DNA of 47,482 nucleotides from Bacteroidota bacterium (GCA_030706385.1 JAUZOQ010000015.1:1-47482); one strand, 5' to 3'; shown: positions 31,416-41,161, counted from the stretch's first letter. Notes: generated by a model not told the origin, from the sequence alone. Program-made: numbers and translations.

Positions 31416-31882
31416 ACGTATGTATGTAACAAAAATGATGAAGAAATAATTAGATCATACGTGTGAAATCGGCGCTTCTATATGGAGGGGGGCAACAGAT
31501 TCTAAGCGCTTATATAACACACGTTTACAGTTCGCAGAAGATAAGACATTCACTCGGAAAGGCAGAGTTCATAACACCGATACAGCGGCTCTCTGTATGT
31601 TTCAAAATAAAGCTCGGGTGAGTTTTCCTCACTGCCCTTGGGGAACATCAAGATTTCTATGAACGACAACTCAACTCACTACCTTAAAAGTAATGAGGAG
31701 ATAACTTCTACAAATATCGCACATGAAAAGCTATTTTCCAAACACTTAGTGCTGGTATTTTTCCACTATCTTTTGAACATGATAAAAAGTTATCAACAGC
31801 CGTATCTATTTAAAGCTCAAATGGTTGAATTCATTAGACAAGGCGCATTTAAACAGTGGTTGCCTTATGTGCTTTAAAAGCG
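31416..31882. other. 467-base intergenic region upstream of nrdJ
   Basis: No convincing gene; one frame of about 80 codons starting with TTG or ATG lacks support. I looked for a cobalamin riboswitch B12 box and an NrdR box on the minus strand and found no good match. It does hold an inverted repeat, listed separately. Confidence 0.5.
31459..31524. promoter_or_regulatory. inverted repeat ACGTGTG/CACACGT upstream of nrdJ
   Basis: ACGTGTG at 31459-31465 and its reverse complement CACACGT at 31518-31524 flank two similar words, GCGCTTCTATAT and GCGCTTATATA. It lies 44 to 109 bases before the nrdJ start, where an operator could sit. The regulator is unknown. Confidence 0.35.
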
Positions 31883-34627
31883 TTACCGATCGATGATGAG
31901 TGATAGGCTCTGAGTTGAATTTCCGGAACCGGATAATCGCATAATTCTGCAGATGTATTTTCCAGGAGCAAGCGAGGAACAATCATGGACAATATCCAAC
32001 TTCTGTGCACCTACAGTTGCGTTGAGAAGCGATGCTGCCTTTCGGCCGAGGATATCGTAAAGCTCGATGATAAGCCAGTCCGATCCGAGCTTGAAGTTCG
32101 AATCGAGATCGATGTGAAGCGTGAGCGTATTCCCGGATAAGGGATTTGGCGATAAGGAGAACTCTCCTGCTTTCAAACCTGGCGGAAATACGGATGCCGT
32201 CGAGTCATAAGGCAGAGGGTGGAAAGCCGTTGTCGGTGTCAGGATGATATTATCTGCATCGAGCAGGAATTCCTTTGCCTTTGCATCTTTCCCGGTGCAG
32301 AGATACGTAATGGTATGAACGCCTTTAGTAAGGTACATTACTCCGCCATCAACTTCTTTCGAGCGCATGGGATGCTGAATATCGGTATCGTTAAATCCGG
32401 AGTATGAGGCAATCTTCTGATTATCGATAGAGATATCATAATTGCCATAACGCAAACCGATCGTGTTGAACAGGGAAATATGAAATGTATCCGAAAGCGG
32501 AAGAACAAAGGAAAGGATCATCTTCTTATCGGGCTCCGTCGGATAGAAGAGCATCGTAAATTGATTGCTCCAGTGTGAAGTGAAGAAATATCCCAGATAA
32601 CTCGGATAGTATAGGCCGGCTTCAGCTACAAGGATCGGTAGATCTTCGCACTCATAATCCAGCGTCCTGGTGATCTGCATTGCCGTATCGGCGATCGCTT
32701 CAGTCCCTTGGTCTCCATTAACTTTCAGATAGTAGTTTCCATCGGGAGTCCAGGGAATTCGGATGGGAGTCAAGAATTCACCGTTTTTATTCACGAACCG
32801 ATCTGCTGAGAGATACCATGCTTCCGTCGTATCGAAAAAGATCCGGACCTTCTCGCCGGGTTTGAATCCGTTGCCATAGATCATGACTGAATCTCTCCAC
32901 CGGAATATTGCTGTTCCTGTGTCAAAAAGGAATCGAACGGTGGGCTTGTCAAAAACATATACAGGCTCAGGGCGTGTGTATCCGTTCACCGACAGCCAAT
33001 GCTCTCCGAGGGGTAATGAGGGCGGCGCATCCACGGTTTCCGAAAATACTCCGGCTGAATCGGCTGAAACGGTGAAGAGAATCTGATTATCGAGCTTCGC
33101 CACGATCCTTTCGTTCGGCGCGTATCCCGATCCGCCGAAATTCCAATCCTGAGAAATCCGAACCGTATCACGGTCCACCCAGAACGGAGTCCAGCGACGG
33201 TAGAAAAAAGCGACGGTGCGGTAATCCGTTCGATAATCATTCCCGACTCCGTGCTGTAACTCGAATTGAAAAGTTTTTTGGAAATCGTAGGGATCCAAAC
33301 AATGGAAACGGTAGGCGCTGGAATACAGAGACGGACAGCCGGAGAATGGAAGAGAAAAAACACTATCGGAGAAAAACCAGCCGCCATCGAGATAGTCTTC
33401 AAGACCCGTGTAATGGATAGTATTCATCCAATTCGAATCGATGGTAAAGATGGGATCGCCTTCGAGATAGTAAGGGAAAGGATCGTCAGGCAACGCTAGT
33501 TGCATGCCCAGGTATTTCCCTCGCCCGAGCATTCTTCCTACGTAGTGAGAGACATGCCAACGAGCAGGATACGATTCAACGAATTGTGTCGTAAAATATC
33601 CCTGATTCCATCTATCGATAGCCTCTTCAGAATATGTAGTCGAGGCCAGTATGGAGGCGAGACTCGGTCCAAGGTTGGCGATTTCAATTCGGGCATGCTT
33701 TGCAAATGGCATCGGAAAGTAGCAGGTAAGATCGCCATCGGCGGTTGCGCGGATCTGGAAACCATGGACGTTTCTCGGGCCAGCTCCGAGCCCGAAGAAA
33801 TCCGCTACCGGAGCATTCACGCTTGCGACAGGCGAACCATCCCAATAGATCCGCAGCCACAAATTCCTTAAGGTGAGGACATCCCTGACATTCGGAATGA
33901 TGTGAAGCGTCTCGATCATCCCAGGCCCTGCAATATCGGCTAGTTGAATCGATTCGCCGGGCAGCAGATCGCTGGAGACAGGAATCGTTTTCGGCTGAGG
34001 GTCATTCCACGGCGAACCCGTATTGTGATACGCCCTTTCAGCTGCCGAGAGTTGCTGCATGTACTTATCCGAGGGTGTCAGGCGAAATGATTCTAAAATA
34101 CTCGGGTCGACTATCGGCCGGTATTCAACAGCCCAAAAGAGGCAGCAGATCGAATAGTCGGTTGTAATGAAGCTGATCTTAAAATTCTTTTTGTACGGTA
34201 TCTGAACTTCGCAGTCTAGTCCGCCCGATACCAGTGAATCCAGAGGTGCACGCAATGCACCATGCGGCTTTTTGAAGATATAGTAGAGATCGGAAGTCAG
34301 AAGAAGCGAGTCGTCGATCCATATCCTCACCTTCATGGAGGAATCCGTAGGAAGATCGTGGTACATCAGCCATATATGTGTGAGAATCCCCGAGCCGCTT
34401 CCCTGGACAGCTATGAAATACTGATCGGTGTCGCGCCTTGATGGCCAACCCACACTGCCCTGAAACTGAAGCGGAAGAGAGTCCGGACCGTCGAGACGGC
34501 AAATTGCACGCGGATCGGAGAGCCGGGCATAGGGATCGAACGTCTGTGCTTCCGTTCTGCTAAGAAAACCGGTCATAAACAGAAACACCGAACACAAATA
34601 GAAAACCAATTTTTTGTGGATGGTCAT
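31883..34627 (-). CDS. large secreted DUF2961 protein with T9SS type A sorting domain
   Basis: A 914-residue secreted protein. MTIHKKLVFYLCSVFLFMTGFLSRTEAQ is the signal peptide; an earlier in-frame start would place 32 unlikely residues before it. Residues about 30-350 match DUF2961, a domain resembling hemicellulose- or polysaccharide-active proteins (ISFITTDYSICCLFWAVEYRP). Beta-sandwich-like segments follow, including DRDTVRISQDWNFGGSGYAPNE and repeated GNGFKPGEKV motifs. The last ~80 residues form a T9SS sorting domain (FSLSPNPLSGNTLTLHIDL ... LAPGKYICRIMRLSG). It is probably a carbohydrate-binding or degrading surface protein; the enzymatic activity is unproven. Confidence 0.8.
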   Translation of the reverse strand: MTIHKKLVFYLCSVFLFMTGFLSRTEAQTFDPYARLSDPRAICRLDGPDSLPLQFQGSVGWPSRRDTDQYFIAVQGSGSGILTHIWLMYHDLPTDSSMKVRIWIDDSLLLTSDLYYIFKKPHGALRAPLDSLVSGGLDCEVQIPYKKNFKISFITTDYSICCLFWAVEYRPIVDPSILESFRLTPSDKYMQQLSAAERAYHNTGSPWNDPQPKTIPVSSDLLPGESIQLADIAGPGMIETLHIIPNVRDVLTLRNLWLRIYWDGSPVASVNAPVADFFGLGAGPRNVHGFQIRATADGDLTCYFPMPFAKHARIEIANLGPSLASILASTTYSEEAIDRWNQGYFTTQFVESYPARWHVSHYVGRMLGRGKYLGMQLALPDDPFPYYLEGDPIFTIDSNWMNTIHYTGLEDYLDGGWFFSDSVFSLPFSGCPSLYSSAYRFHCLDPYDFQKTFQFELQHGVGNDYRTDYRTVAFFYRRWTPFWVDRDTVRISQDWNFGGSGYAPNERIVAKLDNQILFTVSADSAGVFSETVDAPPSLPLGEHWLSVNGYTRPEPVYVFDKPTVRFLFDTGTAIFRWRDSVMIYGNGFKPGEKVRIFFDTTEAWYLSADRFVNKNGEFLTPIRIPWTPDGNYYLKVNGDQGTEAIADTAMQITRTLDYECEDLPILVAEAGLYYPSYLGYFFTSHWSNQFTMLFYPTEPDKKMILSFVLPLSDTFHISLFNTIGLRYGNYDISIDNQKIASYSGFNDTDIQHPMRSKEVDGGVMYLTKGVHTITYLCTGKDAKAKEFLLDADNIILTPTTAFHPLPYDSTASVFPPGLKAGEFSLSPNPLSGNTLTLHIDLDSNFKLGSDWLIIELYDILGRKAASLLNATVGAQKLDIVHDCSSLAPGKYICRIMRLSGSGNSTQSLSLIIDR

Positions 34628-34828
34628 ACCGACGATGCAAATGATGGTAGGTAACGCGATTGGCCCACACAATATTCCTTCTGGAAATCTGCGTGCTAGG
34701 TCACAAATTCTTGCCCATGCCACTGATGATGGATTAAATAATCTAAGATACTGTAAAACTATATGGCTTATAACTTTGTATACTAAAATGAATCTCCCCG
34801 AGTACTCCCCTTTTCGATTAAACCAAGT

Positions 34829-35698
34829 ATGAAAACGATAGTTTTACTTCTCGCCATTTTTTTCTGCGAAACCGTTCACGCTCAGGAAAAGACATTGAGT
34901 CATGAGGATTCCTCGCGAATCATCGGACATGTATACCATGTCAAGGCCTGGACTAGCTTGGGGCTTACTGTCGGTGGACAGGTAGCAATCCTACTCGGGC
35001 AAAAGTACTTCTATAAGCCGGAGATCACCGATCAGGAGTTCGATGCTGCACAATTGCCATCATCAATCAATTCTATTAATGCGATCGATCGATGGGCATT
35101 GCGGATGAATGCCCCGACCGTTGACTATACGTGGACTGCCGTCGGCATCCAAGCAGCTTGCGCTGTAGCACCCCTTACTCTCCTATTCGGCGAGCGGTAT
35201 AGAAAGAACTGGGACGATATTGTTCTGATGCTCATGGAAGTCAATACGCTTTCATTAGCGATGTTTCAGTTCAGCCCTTTCGGTCCGTTTTTCCAGAACA
35301 GGTTCCGGCCGGCCGTCTACTATGCAAGAGATTCGCTGGCACGCTCCAAAGAACGAAGCGGCGGTGAACGAAATTCATTTTTCAGTGGTCATGAAAATGC
35401 TGCGGCAGCTTCCTTATTCTTCATGGCAAAAGTCTATTGTGATTACAACCCTCAAATACAAGGATGGGACAAAGTAGGGATCTATGCTCTGGCAAGTATT
35501 CCTCCACTGATAATGTGATGTTTCCGAATCATAGCTCTTCGTCACTTCCCATCCGATGTTATTGTTGGCGGCATCATCGGAGGAGCATGCGGCATCATTG
35601 TCCCGGAATTACACCGGATCGCAGATGGGAACGTCTCCATCGGAATGTATTCTTCACCGGAGAGTAGTGGCGTAAACCTTGCGTTCAGGTTGAAGTAA
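34829..35698 (+). pseudogene. PAP2-family phosphatase interrupted by in-frame TGA
   Basis: The frame encodes a PAP2 (phosphatidic-acid-phosphatase type 2) membrane protein: signal/anchor helix at residues 1-18, RPAVYYARDS, NSFFSGHENAA (the SGH motif) and, after the interruption, FRIIALRHFPSDVIVGG carrying the third motif R-x5-H. A TGA at 35516-35518 (codon 230) separates SGH from R-x5-H. Translation would stop after 229 residues and lose the catalytic His. The frame is otherwise open to a TAA at 35696-35698. This is either a nonsense mutation, a sequencing error, or recoding. Confidence 0.8.
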
Positions 35699-35740
35699 AT
35701 ACACACGAATAACCCGGTTTCAAGGGTCCGGAGGAAACTT

Positions 35741-36523
35741 TTATTCGATTTCCTTGATAATCTTTTCCCAATTGACGAACGGAGTCATCACTTCTTCATG
35801 CATATGAGTTGAAACTCCCGGAATTGGTGAAACGCAGAGTGCTTTTTTCCCAAGTCGCAGTCCCGCAAAAAGTCTGCGGCTTAAGAAACCGTCATCGGCA
35901 CCGATCGAAGAACGAAGCAGTATTTCTTTATATCTCTGAACAGTTTTGCCCTGCATCATGAAGGTGAAAGTTGTATTGGTTATCTGCCGCCAATGGCAAT
36001 ACTTCGAAATGAATATTAGTGAGAACCGCAGGTACTTCGGCAGATATCGATCAGGGTAATCCGGAGTATGGATAATCAGAGGTTTATCGTCAATCCGGAG
36101 TTTGATAAAACGGAGTTGACGCGCCAACCGCTTTGTGGACATATAGCCCGAGCGATTCGTGATAAAATCATCGATCCATTTGAACGCTTCCGGTGTATGG
36201 AGATAATCATCCTCGACAAAATAGATCCACTCCTCTTCCGGCGATTCAAGGGCTATTTCCATTTGCCGCCTCAGCGATTTATCGTTGCCGAGCTCTTCGT
36301 TCAAAAGCGTGACAGGATAGGAGCGGAAGAAATCCTGCATGTCCGGGGATAACCTGTCGCCCAATACCGTGATCCGGTGGGGATAATCCTTGACGGCATT
36401 GTACATGCTCTTAAAGCAGATCTTGATCAGACTACGCTTATCAAGGTTAAACGGGCGCGGAGCATTGTGCAATGAATGCACAAGGTCGCATGTCCGTAGG
36501 ATAATATGGTATTGTGGTTTCAA
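35741..36523 (-). CDS. glycosyltransferase-like protein
   Basis: A 260-residue cytosolic protein with a GT-A-like pattern. YHIILRTCDLVHSLHN lies at the start, and EEWIYFVEDDYLHTP at 97-111 supplies a DD(x) motif for a metal/nucleotide-sugar site (Glu104, Asp105, Asp106). A long helical C-terminal part follows (GADDGFLSRRLFAGLRLGK). The exact family was not identified. It overlaps the upstream GT9 gene by four bases, so they form one unit, probably adding sugars to a surface glycan. Confidence 0.65.
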   Translation of the reverse strand: MKPQYHIILRTCDLVHSLHNAPRPFNLDKRSLIKICFKSMYNAVKDYPHRITVLGDRLSPDMQDFFRSYPVTLLNEELGNDKSLRRQMEIALESPEEEWIYFVEDDYLHTPEAFKWIDDFITNRSGYMSTKRLARQLRFIKLRIDDKPLIIHTPDYPDRYLPKYLRFSLIFISKYCHWRQITNTTFTFMMQGKTVQRYKEILLRSSIGADDGFLSRRLFAGLRLGKKALCVSPIPGVSTHMHEEVMTPFVNWEKIIKEIE

Positions 36524-37698
36524 GAACGCAACAGTGATTGAATATGCGAAAAGACGGTATCAACAGAAATCGTGGAAATTGGCTCCCTTCGCTCGGGATA
36601 TAAGATAATGGATGTCCGGTCATATGGCAACCATTCATCGGGTGCGGGATAAAAAACGATCATCTTCTTTATCAAAGCTGAGGCGATGTGTACAATTGCC
36701 GTATCGGGTGAAATTACAAATTCTGCACCGCTAATCAATGCTGCCACATGCTGAATCGTTTCGGTTTCAAAGACGGCAACATTCGAGGCCGAGACCTTTG
36801 CCAACTCGCCGGCATAATATTCCAGGAAATTCCTCGAAGCGATAAGGAAGAGCAAAGTATTCTCTCCGTTAGCACGTAATCGTTCGGCCAATTGGTTAAC
36901 ATTCTCGATTCCCCACTCTCTGTAAGGTACTTTCGCTTCCATATTGACAACGGCGTACTTCGATGCTTTGTGCTGAAGAAGTAATGATGGTATTTCTGCT
37001 GTGATCTGATTCCGGATTTCCGGTGAGATGTGGAATTCCGGAATCCGTTCTTCCGGAGATACTTCAATGTTAAATACGTTTTCGACGAGAGAAAGATATT
37101 GATCGACCATCGGCACATTATCGGTGGGAGCGGGGCGAAGAAAACAGTACGAATATATTCGTGCATAGCGCTTCTGTCTTGCACTGTTCATCGTGGCAGT
37201 GATGCCCACTCCCGCAACGACTCTGCTGATAAAAGCAAAACGGGTAGGTTTATAAAATCCGGCTGTAGCCAATACGACATCCCAGCCCTCTTGGCGTGCC
37301 CGGAGGATTTCTCTGAAAATTCTGACAATTCCCGGAGAATAAAAATCATAAACAGCATCGACGGCTTCGGCTTGCAAGACATCTTTATTCCTCCTGCTTG
37401 CAACTATTCCGATTCGAAGAGCAGGATTTCTCAATCTTAGCACTTTCAACATCGGCAATGTAAGCACCATATCTCCGATCGGATCGTGTGGAATGATGAG
37501 AACTTTGTGTATTGACCCAAGATTTGGCTTCGGAGGATTTCGGAATCGTTTGTAGGCAATTGCCATAAAAACAATGCCTATCCTACGGATGATATTGAGA
37601 AGCTTTCTTTTCAGCCTTCCCTGACTCCTTCGAGTATGCATCGAAGATGTATCAGGAGTATTTCGACGCCTAAGCCAAATTTGTATTCCGTTTGCCAA
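36520..37698 (-). CDS. glycosyltransferase family 9 protein (heptosyltransferase-like)
   Basis: A 392-residue GT-B glycosyltransferase of the ADP-heptose/LPS heptosyltransferase family. After a basic N-terminus with a hydrophobic stretch it shows KVLIIPHDPIGDMVLTLPMLKVLR, the Gly-Asp signature of GT9. The second domain has VVNMEAKVPYREWGIENV and ISPDTAIVHIASALIKKM (a D-x-A-x-H-I motif). It transfers a sugar, often heptose, to lipid-linked surface glycan on the cytoplasmic side. It is followed with a 4-base overlap by the second glycosyltransferase. Confidence 0.85.
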   Translation of the reverse strand: MANGIQIWLRRRNTPDTSSMHTRRSQGRLKRKLLNIIRRIGIVFMAIAYKRFRNPPKPNLGSIHKVLIIPHDPIGDMVLTLPMLKVLRLRNPALRIGIVASRRNKDVLQAEAVDAVYDFYSPGIVRIFREILRARQEGWDVVLATAGFYKPTRFAFISRVVAGVGITATMNSARQKRYARIYSYCFLRPAPTDNVPMVDQYLSLVENVFNIEVSPEERIPEFHISPEIRNQITAEIPSLLLQHKASKYAVVNMEAKVPYREWGIENVNQLAERLRANGENTLLFLIASRNFLEYYAGELAKVSASNVAVFETETIQHVAALISGAEFVISPDTAIVHIASALIKKMIVFYPAPDEWLPYDRTSIILYPERREPISTISVDTVFSHIQSLLRS

Positions 37699-37841
37699 AA
37701 GTGTAAGTTGCCACTAGATGAGTAAAACCCGATGGATCGAAGCAAAATACGATTTCCTCTCGTGAGGGGCCGCTTCCCGACGGTGGTAACACCGGATAGA
37801 AGTTTGATGTTACCGAACTCTCATAAACTCAAATAATCAGC

Positions 37842-38450
37842 ATGCAAGAGATCTATCGCGACGAATTTTGGGCTCAGCTAAATTTCTGGTCAAAGAAAAT
37901 TTCACCTTGTACGATTCTGGAAATCGGCGGAGGTACCGGAGATGGCAGCACAACGGCATTTTTCGATGCGATAAATAGCGGTTCGAAGGTCTACAGCGTC
38001 GAAGCTCGCCTGGAAAGATTTCAGGAATTGAAAAAGAAGCCTGTCGAAGCACTTTATGGATGTTCCGTTTCTGCCGGTGACTATATGACGAAAAGCCAGG
38101 TAAAAGACTTCTATAAGACCATAAAGACAACATTGAATAACAACCCCCTGAAAGTTGTACTTGGATGGCGAAAGGAAGAGCTGCGAACAGTGAAGGATCT
38201 TCCGCAGAATGTGATAAAAGATATTCATGCCGAGTTCGTCTTTATCGATGGCTCTCCATTTACCGGTCAAAAAGAGTTTTACTATTCCGTCGAACAAAAT
38301 CCCATGATTAAGATCATCGCATTAGACGATGTTAATGATATTAAGAATTTTCACAATTACTGGCAATTGTGTACATCTACTCAGTGGGAGAGAGTATGGG
38401 AGAATCTAACATTACGAAACGGCGCTGCTATTTTCATGAAAAAATCATGA
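37842..38450 (+). CDS. putative SAM-dependent methyltransferase
   Basis: A 202-residue protein with a Rossmann methyltransferase start: CTILEIGGGTGDGST holds the SAM-binding E/DxGxGxG motif (Glu27 to Gly33), then VYSVEAR as motif II, and AEFVFIDGSPF as motif IV. It resembles methyltransferases of the class that modify sugars in polysaccharide loci (Methyltransf_24-like), but the target is unknown. It starts a plus-strand run with the rml-like genes. Confidence 0.6.
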   Translation: MQEIYRDEFWAQLNFWSKKISPCTILEIGGGTGDGSTTAFFDAINSGSKVYSVEARLERFQELKKKPVEALYGCSVSAGDYMTKSQVKDFYKTIKTTLNNNPLKVVLGWRKEELRTVKDLPQNVIKDIHAEFVFIDGSPFTGQKEFYYSVEQNPMIKIIALDDVNDIKNFHNYWQLCTSTQWERVWENLTLRNGAAIFMKKS

Positions 38451-38508
38451 ACAATTATCTTCACACCTTTTGTGTTAAATCCGGCTGTAAATTTACGAAT
38501 ACTATTTC

Positions 38509-39249
38509 ATGCCTGCTACACCAGGGTTAGTCGGAGTTATTCTTGCCGGAGGATCAGGGTCACGTCTCTATCCGTGCACTAAGGTTACGAATAAGCATCT
38601 TCTTCCGATCGGCGATATGCCGATGATCTTCTATCCGTTGAAAAAACTCGTCGGAGCGGGCATTACCGATATCCTTATCGTAACCGGAACCGAGCACATG
38701 GGAGATTTCATCTCGCTTCTGGGATCCGGAAAAGACTTCGGCTGCAGACTCACCTACCGCGTGCAAGATGATGCCGGTGGTATCGCTCAAGCTCTCGCGC
38801 TTGCCGAGCGATTTGCGAACGGGCAACCGATGTGTGTAATTCTCGGAGACAACATTTTTGAGGACAGCATCAAAGACACGATCGGCATCTTCATGAAGGA
38901 TCCGAGCGCTGCTCATATTATCCTGAAAGAAGTCCCCGATGCCGAACGATTCGGTGTAGCAATAATTAATGGGAATAGGATAACGAAGATCATTGAAAAG
39001 CCCGACGAGCCACCGACACAATTGGCTGTCACGGGAATCTACTGTTATCCCGGCGATGTCTTCGATATTATCAAAGGGCTAAAACCATCGGCGCGAAACG
39101 AATTGGAGATCACTGACGTCAATAACGAATATATCGGAGCGGGCAGGCTCGGGTATTCGATGTTCGATGGTTATTGGAGTGATGCCGGTACATTCTCTTC
39201 GCTTGCAAAAGCGAATGAACTCGTAAGAAGCGCAACACCTAATTTTTGA
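38509..39249 (+). CDS. rmlA: glucose-1-phosphate thymidylyltransferase (RmlA-like)
   Basis: A 246-residue sugar nucleotidyltransferase. LAGGSGSRLYPCTKVTNKHLLPIGD carries the nucleotide-binding GGxGxRL and the catalytic Arg19 and Lys29. The metal-site motif ILGDNIFED and the product-site YRVQDDAGGIAQALALAE follow. It makes dTDP-glucose from dTTP and glucose-1-phosphate, the first step toward dTDP-sugars. It is shorter than the common ~290-residue RmlA and lacks the extra C-terminal helices. It is followed by rmlB, 22 bases away. Confidence 0.85.
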   Translation: MPATPGLVGVILAGGSGSRLYPCTKVTNKHLLPIGDMPMIFYPLKKLVGAGITDILIVTGTEHMGDFISLLGSGKDFGCRLTYRVQDDAGGIAQALALAERFANGQPMCVILGDNIFEDSIKDTIGIFMKDPSAAHIILKEVPDAERFGVAIINGNRITKIIEKPDEPPTQLAVTGIYCYPGDVFDIIKGLKPSARNELEITDVNNEYIGAGRLGYSMFDGYWSDAGTFSSLAKANELVRSATPNF

Positions 39250-39271
39250 AGATACTTCTTTTTTCCCGATC

Positions 39272-40267
39272 TTGAATTTATTTATTACCGGCGGCGCAGG
39301 ATTTATCGGCTCGAACTTTGTTCGCATGGCAATCGGTCGCGGGCATAATGTACTTAACTTCGATGCGCTGACCTATGCCGGAAGGCGTGAGAATCTTTCT
39401 GATCTCGAAAACGATCCTCGATACTTCTTTATAAAAGGCAATATCTGCAACGAGAAGGAAGTTGCCTCAGCCCTTACACATAGATTCGAAGGGAAAGGAT
39501 TCGATGTCGTCATTAATTTCGCTGCCGAGAGCCATGTCGATCGATCGATCGAGGCTGCACGGATCTTCAGCGAAACGAATGTCGTCGGAACGGCAACCTT
39601 GCTGGAAACGGCGCGCGCAAAGAACGTACCAATGTTTGTTCAGATATCCACCGATGAAGTGTATGGAAGTTTAGGATCCGCGGGCAAATTCGAGCGGCAT
39701 TCCCCTCTGAATCCCTCCAGCCCGTATTCGGCATCGAAATCAGGTGCCGACCTACTGGCTCTCTCCTTCTACCATACCTGGGGATACGATGTCCGCATCA
39801 CACGCTGCACGAACAATTACGGCGCTTATCAATTTCCCGAGAAGTTCATACCAACCATAATTACGCGCGCACTTCGCGGCGAGACTATTCCGGTTTTTGG
39901 AGATGGACTTCATGTTCGCGATTGGATCTATGTTGACGATCACTGCGAAGGCATATTTAAAGTCATTGAAAAAGGTAAGGCGGCACATATCTATCTATTC
40001 GGAGGATCGAGTGAGAAAACAAATCTCGAGCTTTCGCGTAGTATCCTCCTAACGCTTGCCCAGAAAAAAGGCGTTTCCAAAGATCACTTCCTGAGGCTCA
40101 TCTCGCACGTTGCAGATCGGCCCGGACACGATCGGCGCTATGCAATGGATTGGACATCATCTACGGCGGAACTTGGATGGAAACCGAGGACATCGTTTTC
40201 AGAAGGTATCGAGCGTACGGTCGAGTGGTACGTGCAGAACCAAACATGGTGGCAGAGTTTGATCTGA
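39272..40267 (+). CDS. rmlB: dTDP-glucose 4,6-dehydratase (RmlB), TTG start
   Basis: A 331-residue extended-SDR enzyme that converts dTDP-glucose to dTDP-4-keto-6-deoxyglucose. The NAD+ motif TGGAGFIGSN is at 6-15 and FAAESHVDRSI follows. The catalytic Thr127-Asp128-Glu129 and Tyr152-x3-Lys156 (PYSASKSG) are present. The start codon is TTG at 39272. No in-frame ATG exists at the expected position, and the family begins M-x-x-LVTGG, so TTG fits best. It lies directly downstream of rmlA, with which it forms a dTDP-sugar pathway. Confidence 0.9.
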   Translation: MNLFITGGAGFIGSNFVRMAIGRGHNVLNFDALTYAGRRENLSDLENDPRYFFIKGNICNEKEVASALTHRFEGKGFDVVINFAAESHVDRSIEAARIFSETNVVGTATLLETARAKNVPMFVQISTDEVYGSLGSAGKFERHSPLNPSSPYSASKSGADLLALSFYHTWGYDVRITRCTNNYGAYQFPEKFIPTIITRALRGETIPVFGDGLHVRDWIYVDDHCEGIFKVIEKGKAAHIYLFGGSSEKTNLELSRSILLTLAQKKGVSKDHFLRLISHVADRPGHDRRYAMDWTSSTAELGWKPRTSFSEGIERTVEWYVQNQTWWQSLI

Positions 40268-40321
40268 TTAATTCTACAATCTTGGCTCGATAGTGAGCAG
40301 AAGACGGATCTGATAAAGTAA

Positions 40322-41161
40322 ATGAAAATCATTATCGTTGGCAGAGGTGAAGTCGGATCGTCATTAAGCGATGCCCTTACAGAGTTTGACATCCATCCGT
40401 GGACCATGGATATCGATGATCTCACAAGTGCCGAAATCGAACGAATTCATCCCGATGCCATCATTAATGCTGCAGGCAAGACCGATCTGAAATGGTGCGA
40501 AGAGAATCCCAGGGAAACATTTCGTTGCAATATTGAGGCACCCGTGCGTCTCTATCAAAGAATCACCACACACAATTCGTCTTCAGTAAAACCAATTCGA
40601 TTCCTCCATTTCTCAAGTGGCTGCATCTGGGACGGCCCGTACGATGCAACCGGCAAGCCATTCACTCCTCTCCATCCGGCGCGACCGGCAGTCTTCTATA
40701 GTTGGACTAAGGCAGCTGCAGATCAGCTCCTTCTGGCAGAGGATCCGACATCTGTTGCAATTCTTCGACCCAGGCAAATTTATTCTGCCCGGCACACAAC
40801 TCGGAATACGATTTCAAAACTCATTACTTACCCGGGACTTGTAACGACTCCGAATTCCATGACAAGTATGGAAGTCATCATCAAAACCGTTCGCTTTTGT
40901 CTTGTTTCGAAGGATAACTGGAATGGAGTGTGGAACATTTATGATCCCGGCGTGACAACTCCTTTTGAAGTAGGAAAAATGTTAGCCGAGGCAGGTCTAC
41001 GAAAAATGCCGGCTGCTATCGAAAAATCCGAGCTCGACGCATTTCATAAACCAAGACGAGTTGATACCGTCCTCTACGACGACCGTTTCGAGAAAGTTAT
41101 CCGACCGGAGCCTTTCGAACAAGTGATAAAACGAACGATCGCACAATTCAAATCCGCCTAA
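40322..41161 (+). CDS. RmlD-like NAD(P)-dependent sugar-nucleotide reductase
   Basis: A 279-residue SDR of the RmlD substrate-binding family. The NAD(P) motif GRGEVGSS (residues 7-14) is a variant of GxxGxxG, and INAAGKTDL follows. The catalytic dyad appears as Tyr126 and Lys130 in FYSWTKAAAD. It probably reduces a 4-keto-deoxysugar made by RmlB, as in dTDP-rhamnose synthesis. No RmlC epimerase is visible in the window, so the end product may not be rhamnose. It ends 14 bases from the convergent ptsI. Confidence 0.75.
   Translation: MKIIIVGRGEVGSSLSDALTEFDIHPWTMDIDDLTSAEIERIHPDAIINAAGKTDLKWCEENPRETFRCNIEAPVRLYQRITTHNSSSVKPIRFLHFSSGCIWDGPYDATGKPFTPLHPARPAVFYSWTKAAADQLLLAEDPTSVAILRPRQIYSARHTTRNTISKLITYPGLVTTPNSMTSMEVIIKTVRFCLVSKDNWNGVWNIYDPGVTTPFEVGKMLAEAGLRKMPAAIEKSELDAFHKPRRVDTVLYDDRFEKVIRPEPFEQVIKRTIAQFKSA

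Noticed and set aside
31416..31640. Cobalamin riboswitch upstream of the B12-dependent reductase
   Set aside because: No B12-box-like sequence or conserved stem could be recognised on the minus strand.
31638..31877. A ~79-codon frame between nrdJ and the DUF2961 gene
   Set aside because: Weak start, no ribosome binding site and no family match; a coding role is not supported.
35519..35560. Selenocysteine insertion at the PAP2 TGA
   Set aside because: No SECIS-like hairpin with an apical GGU was seen after the TGA, and PAP2 enzymes do not use a selenocysteine.
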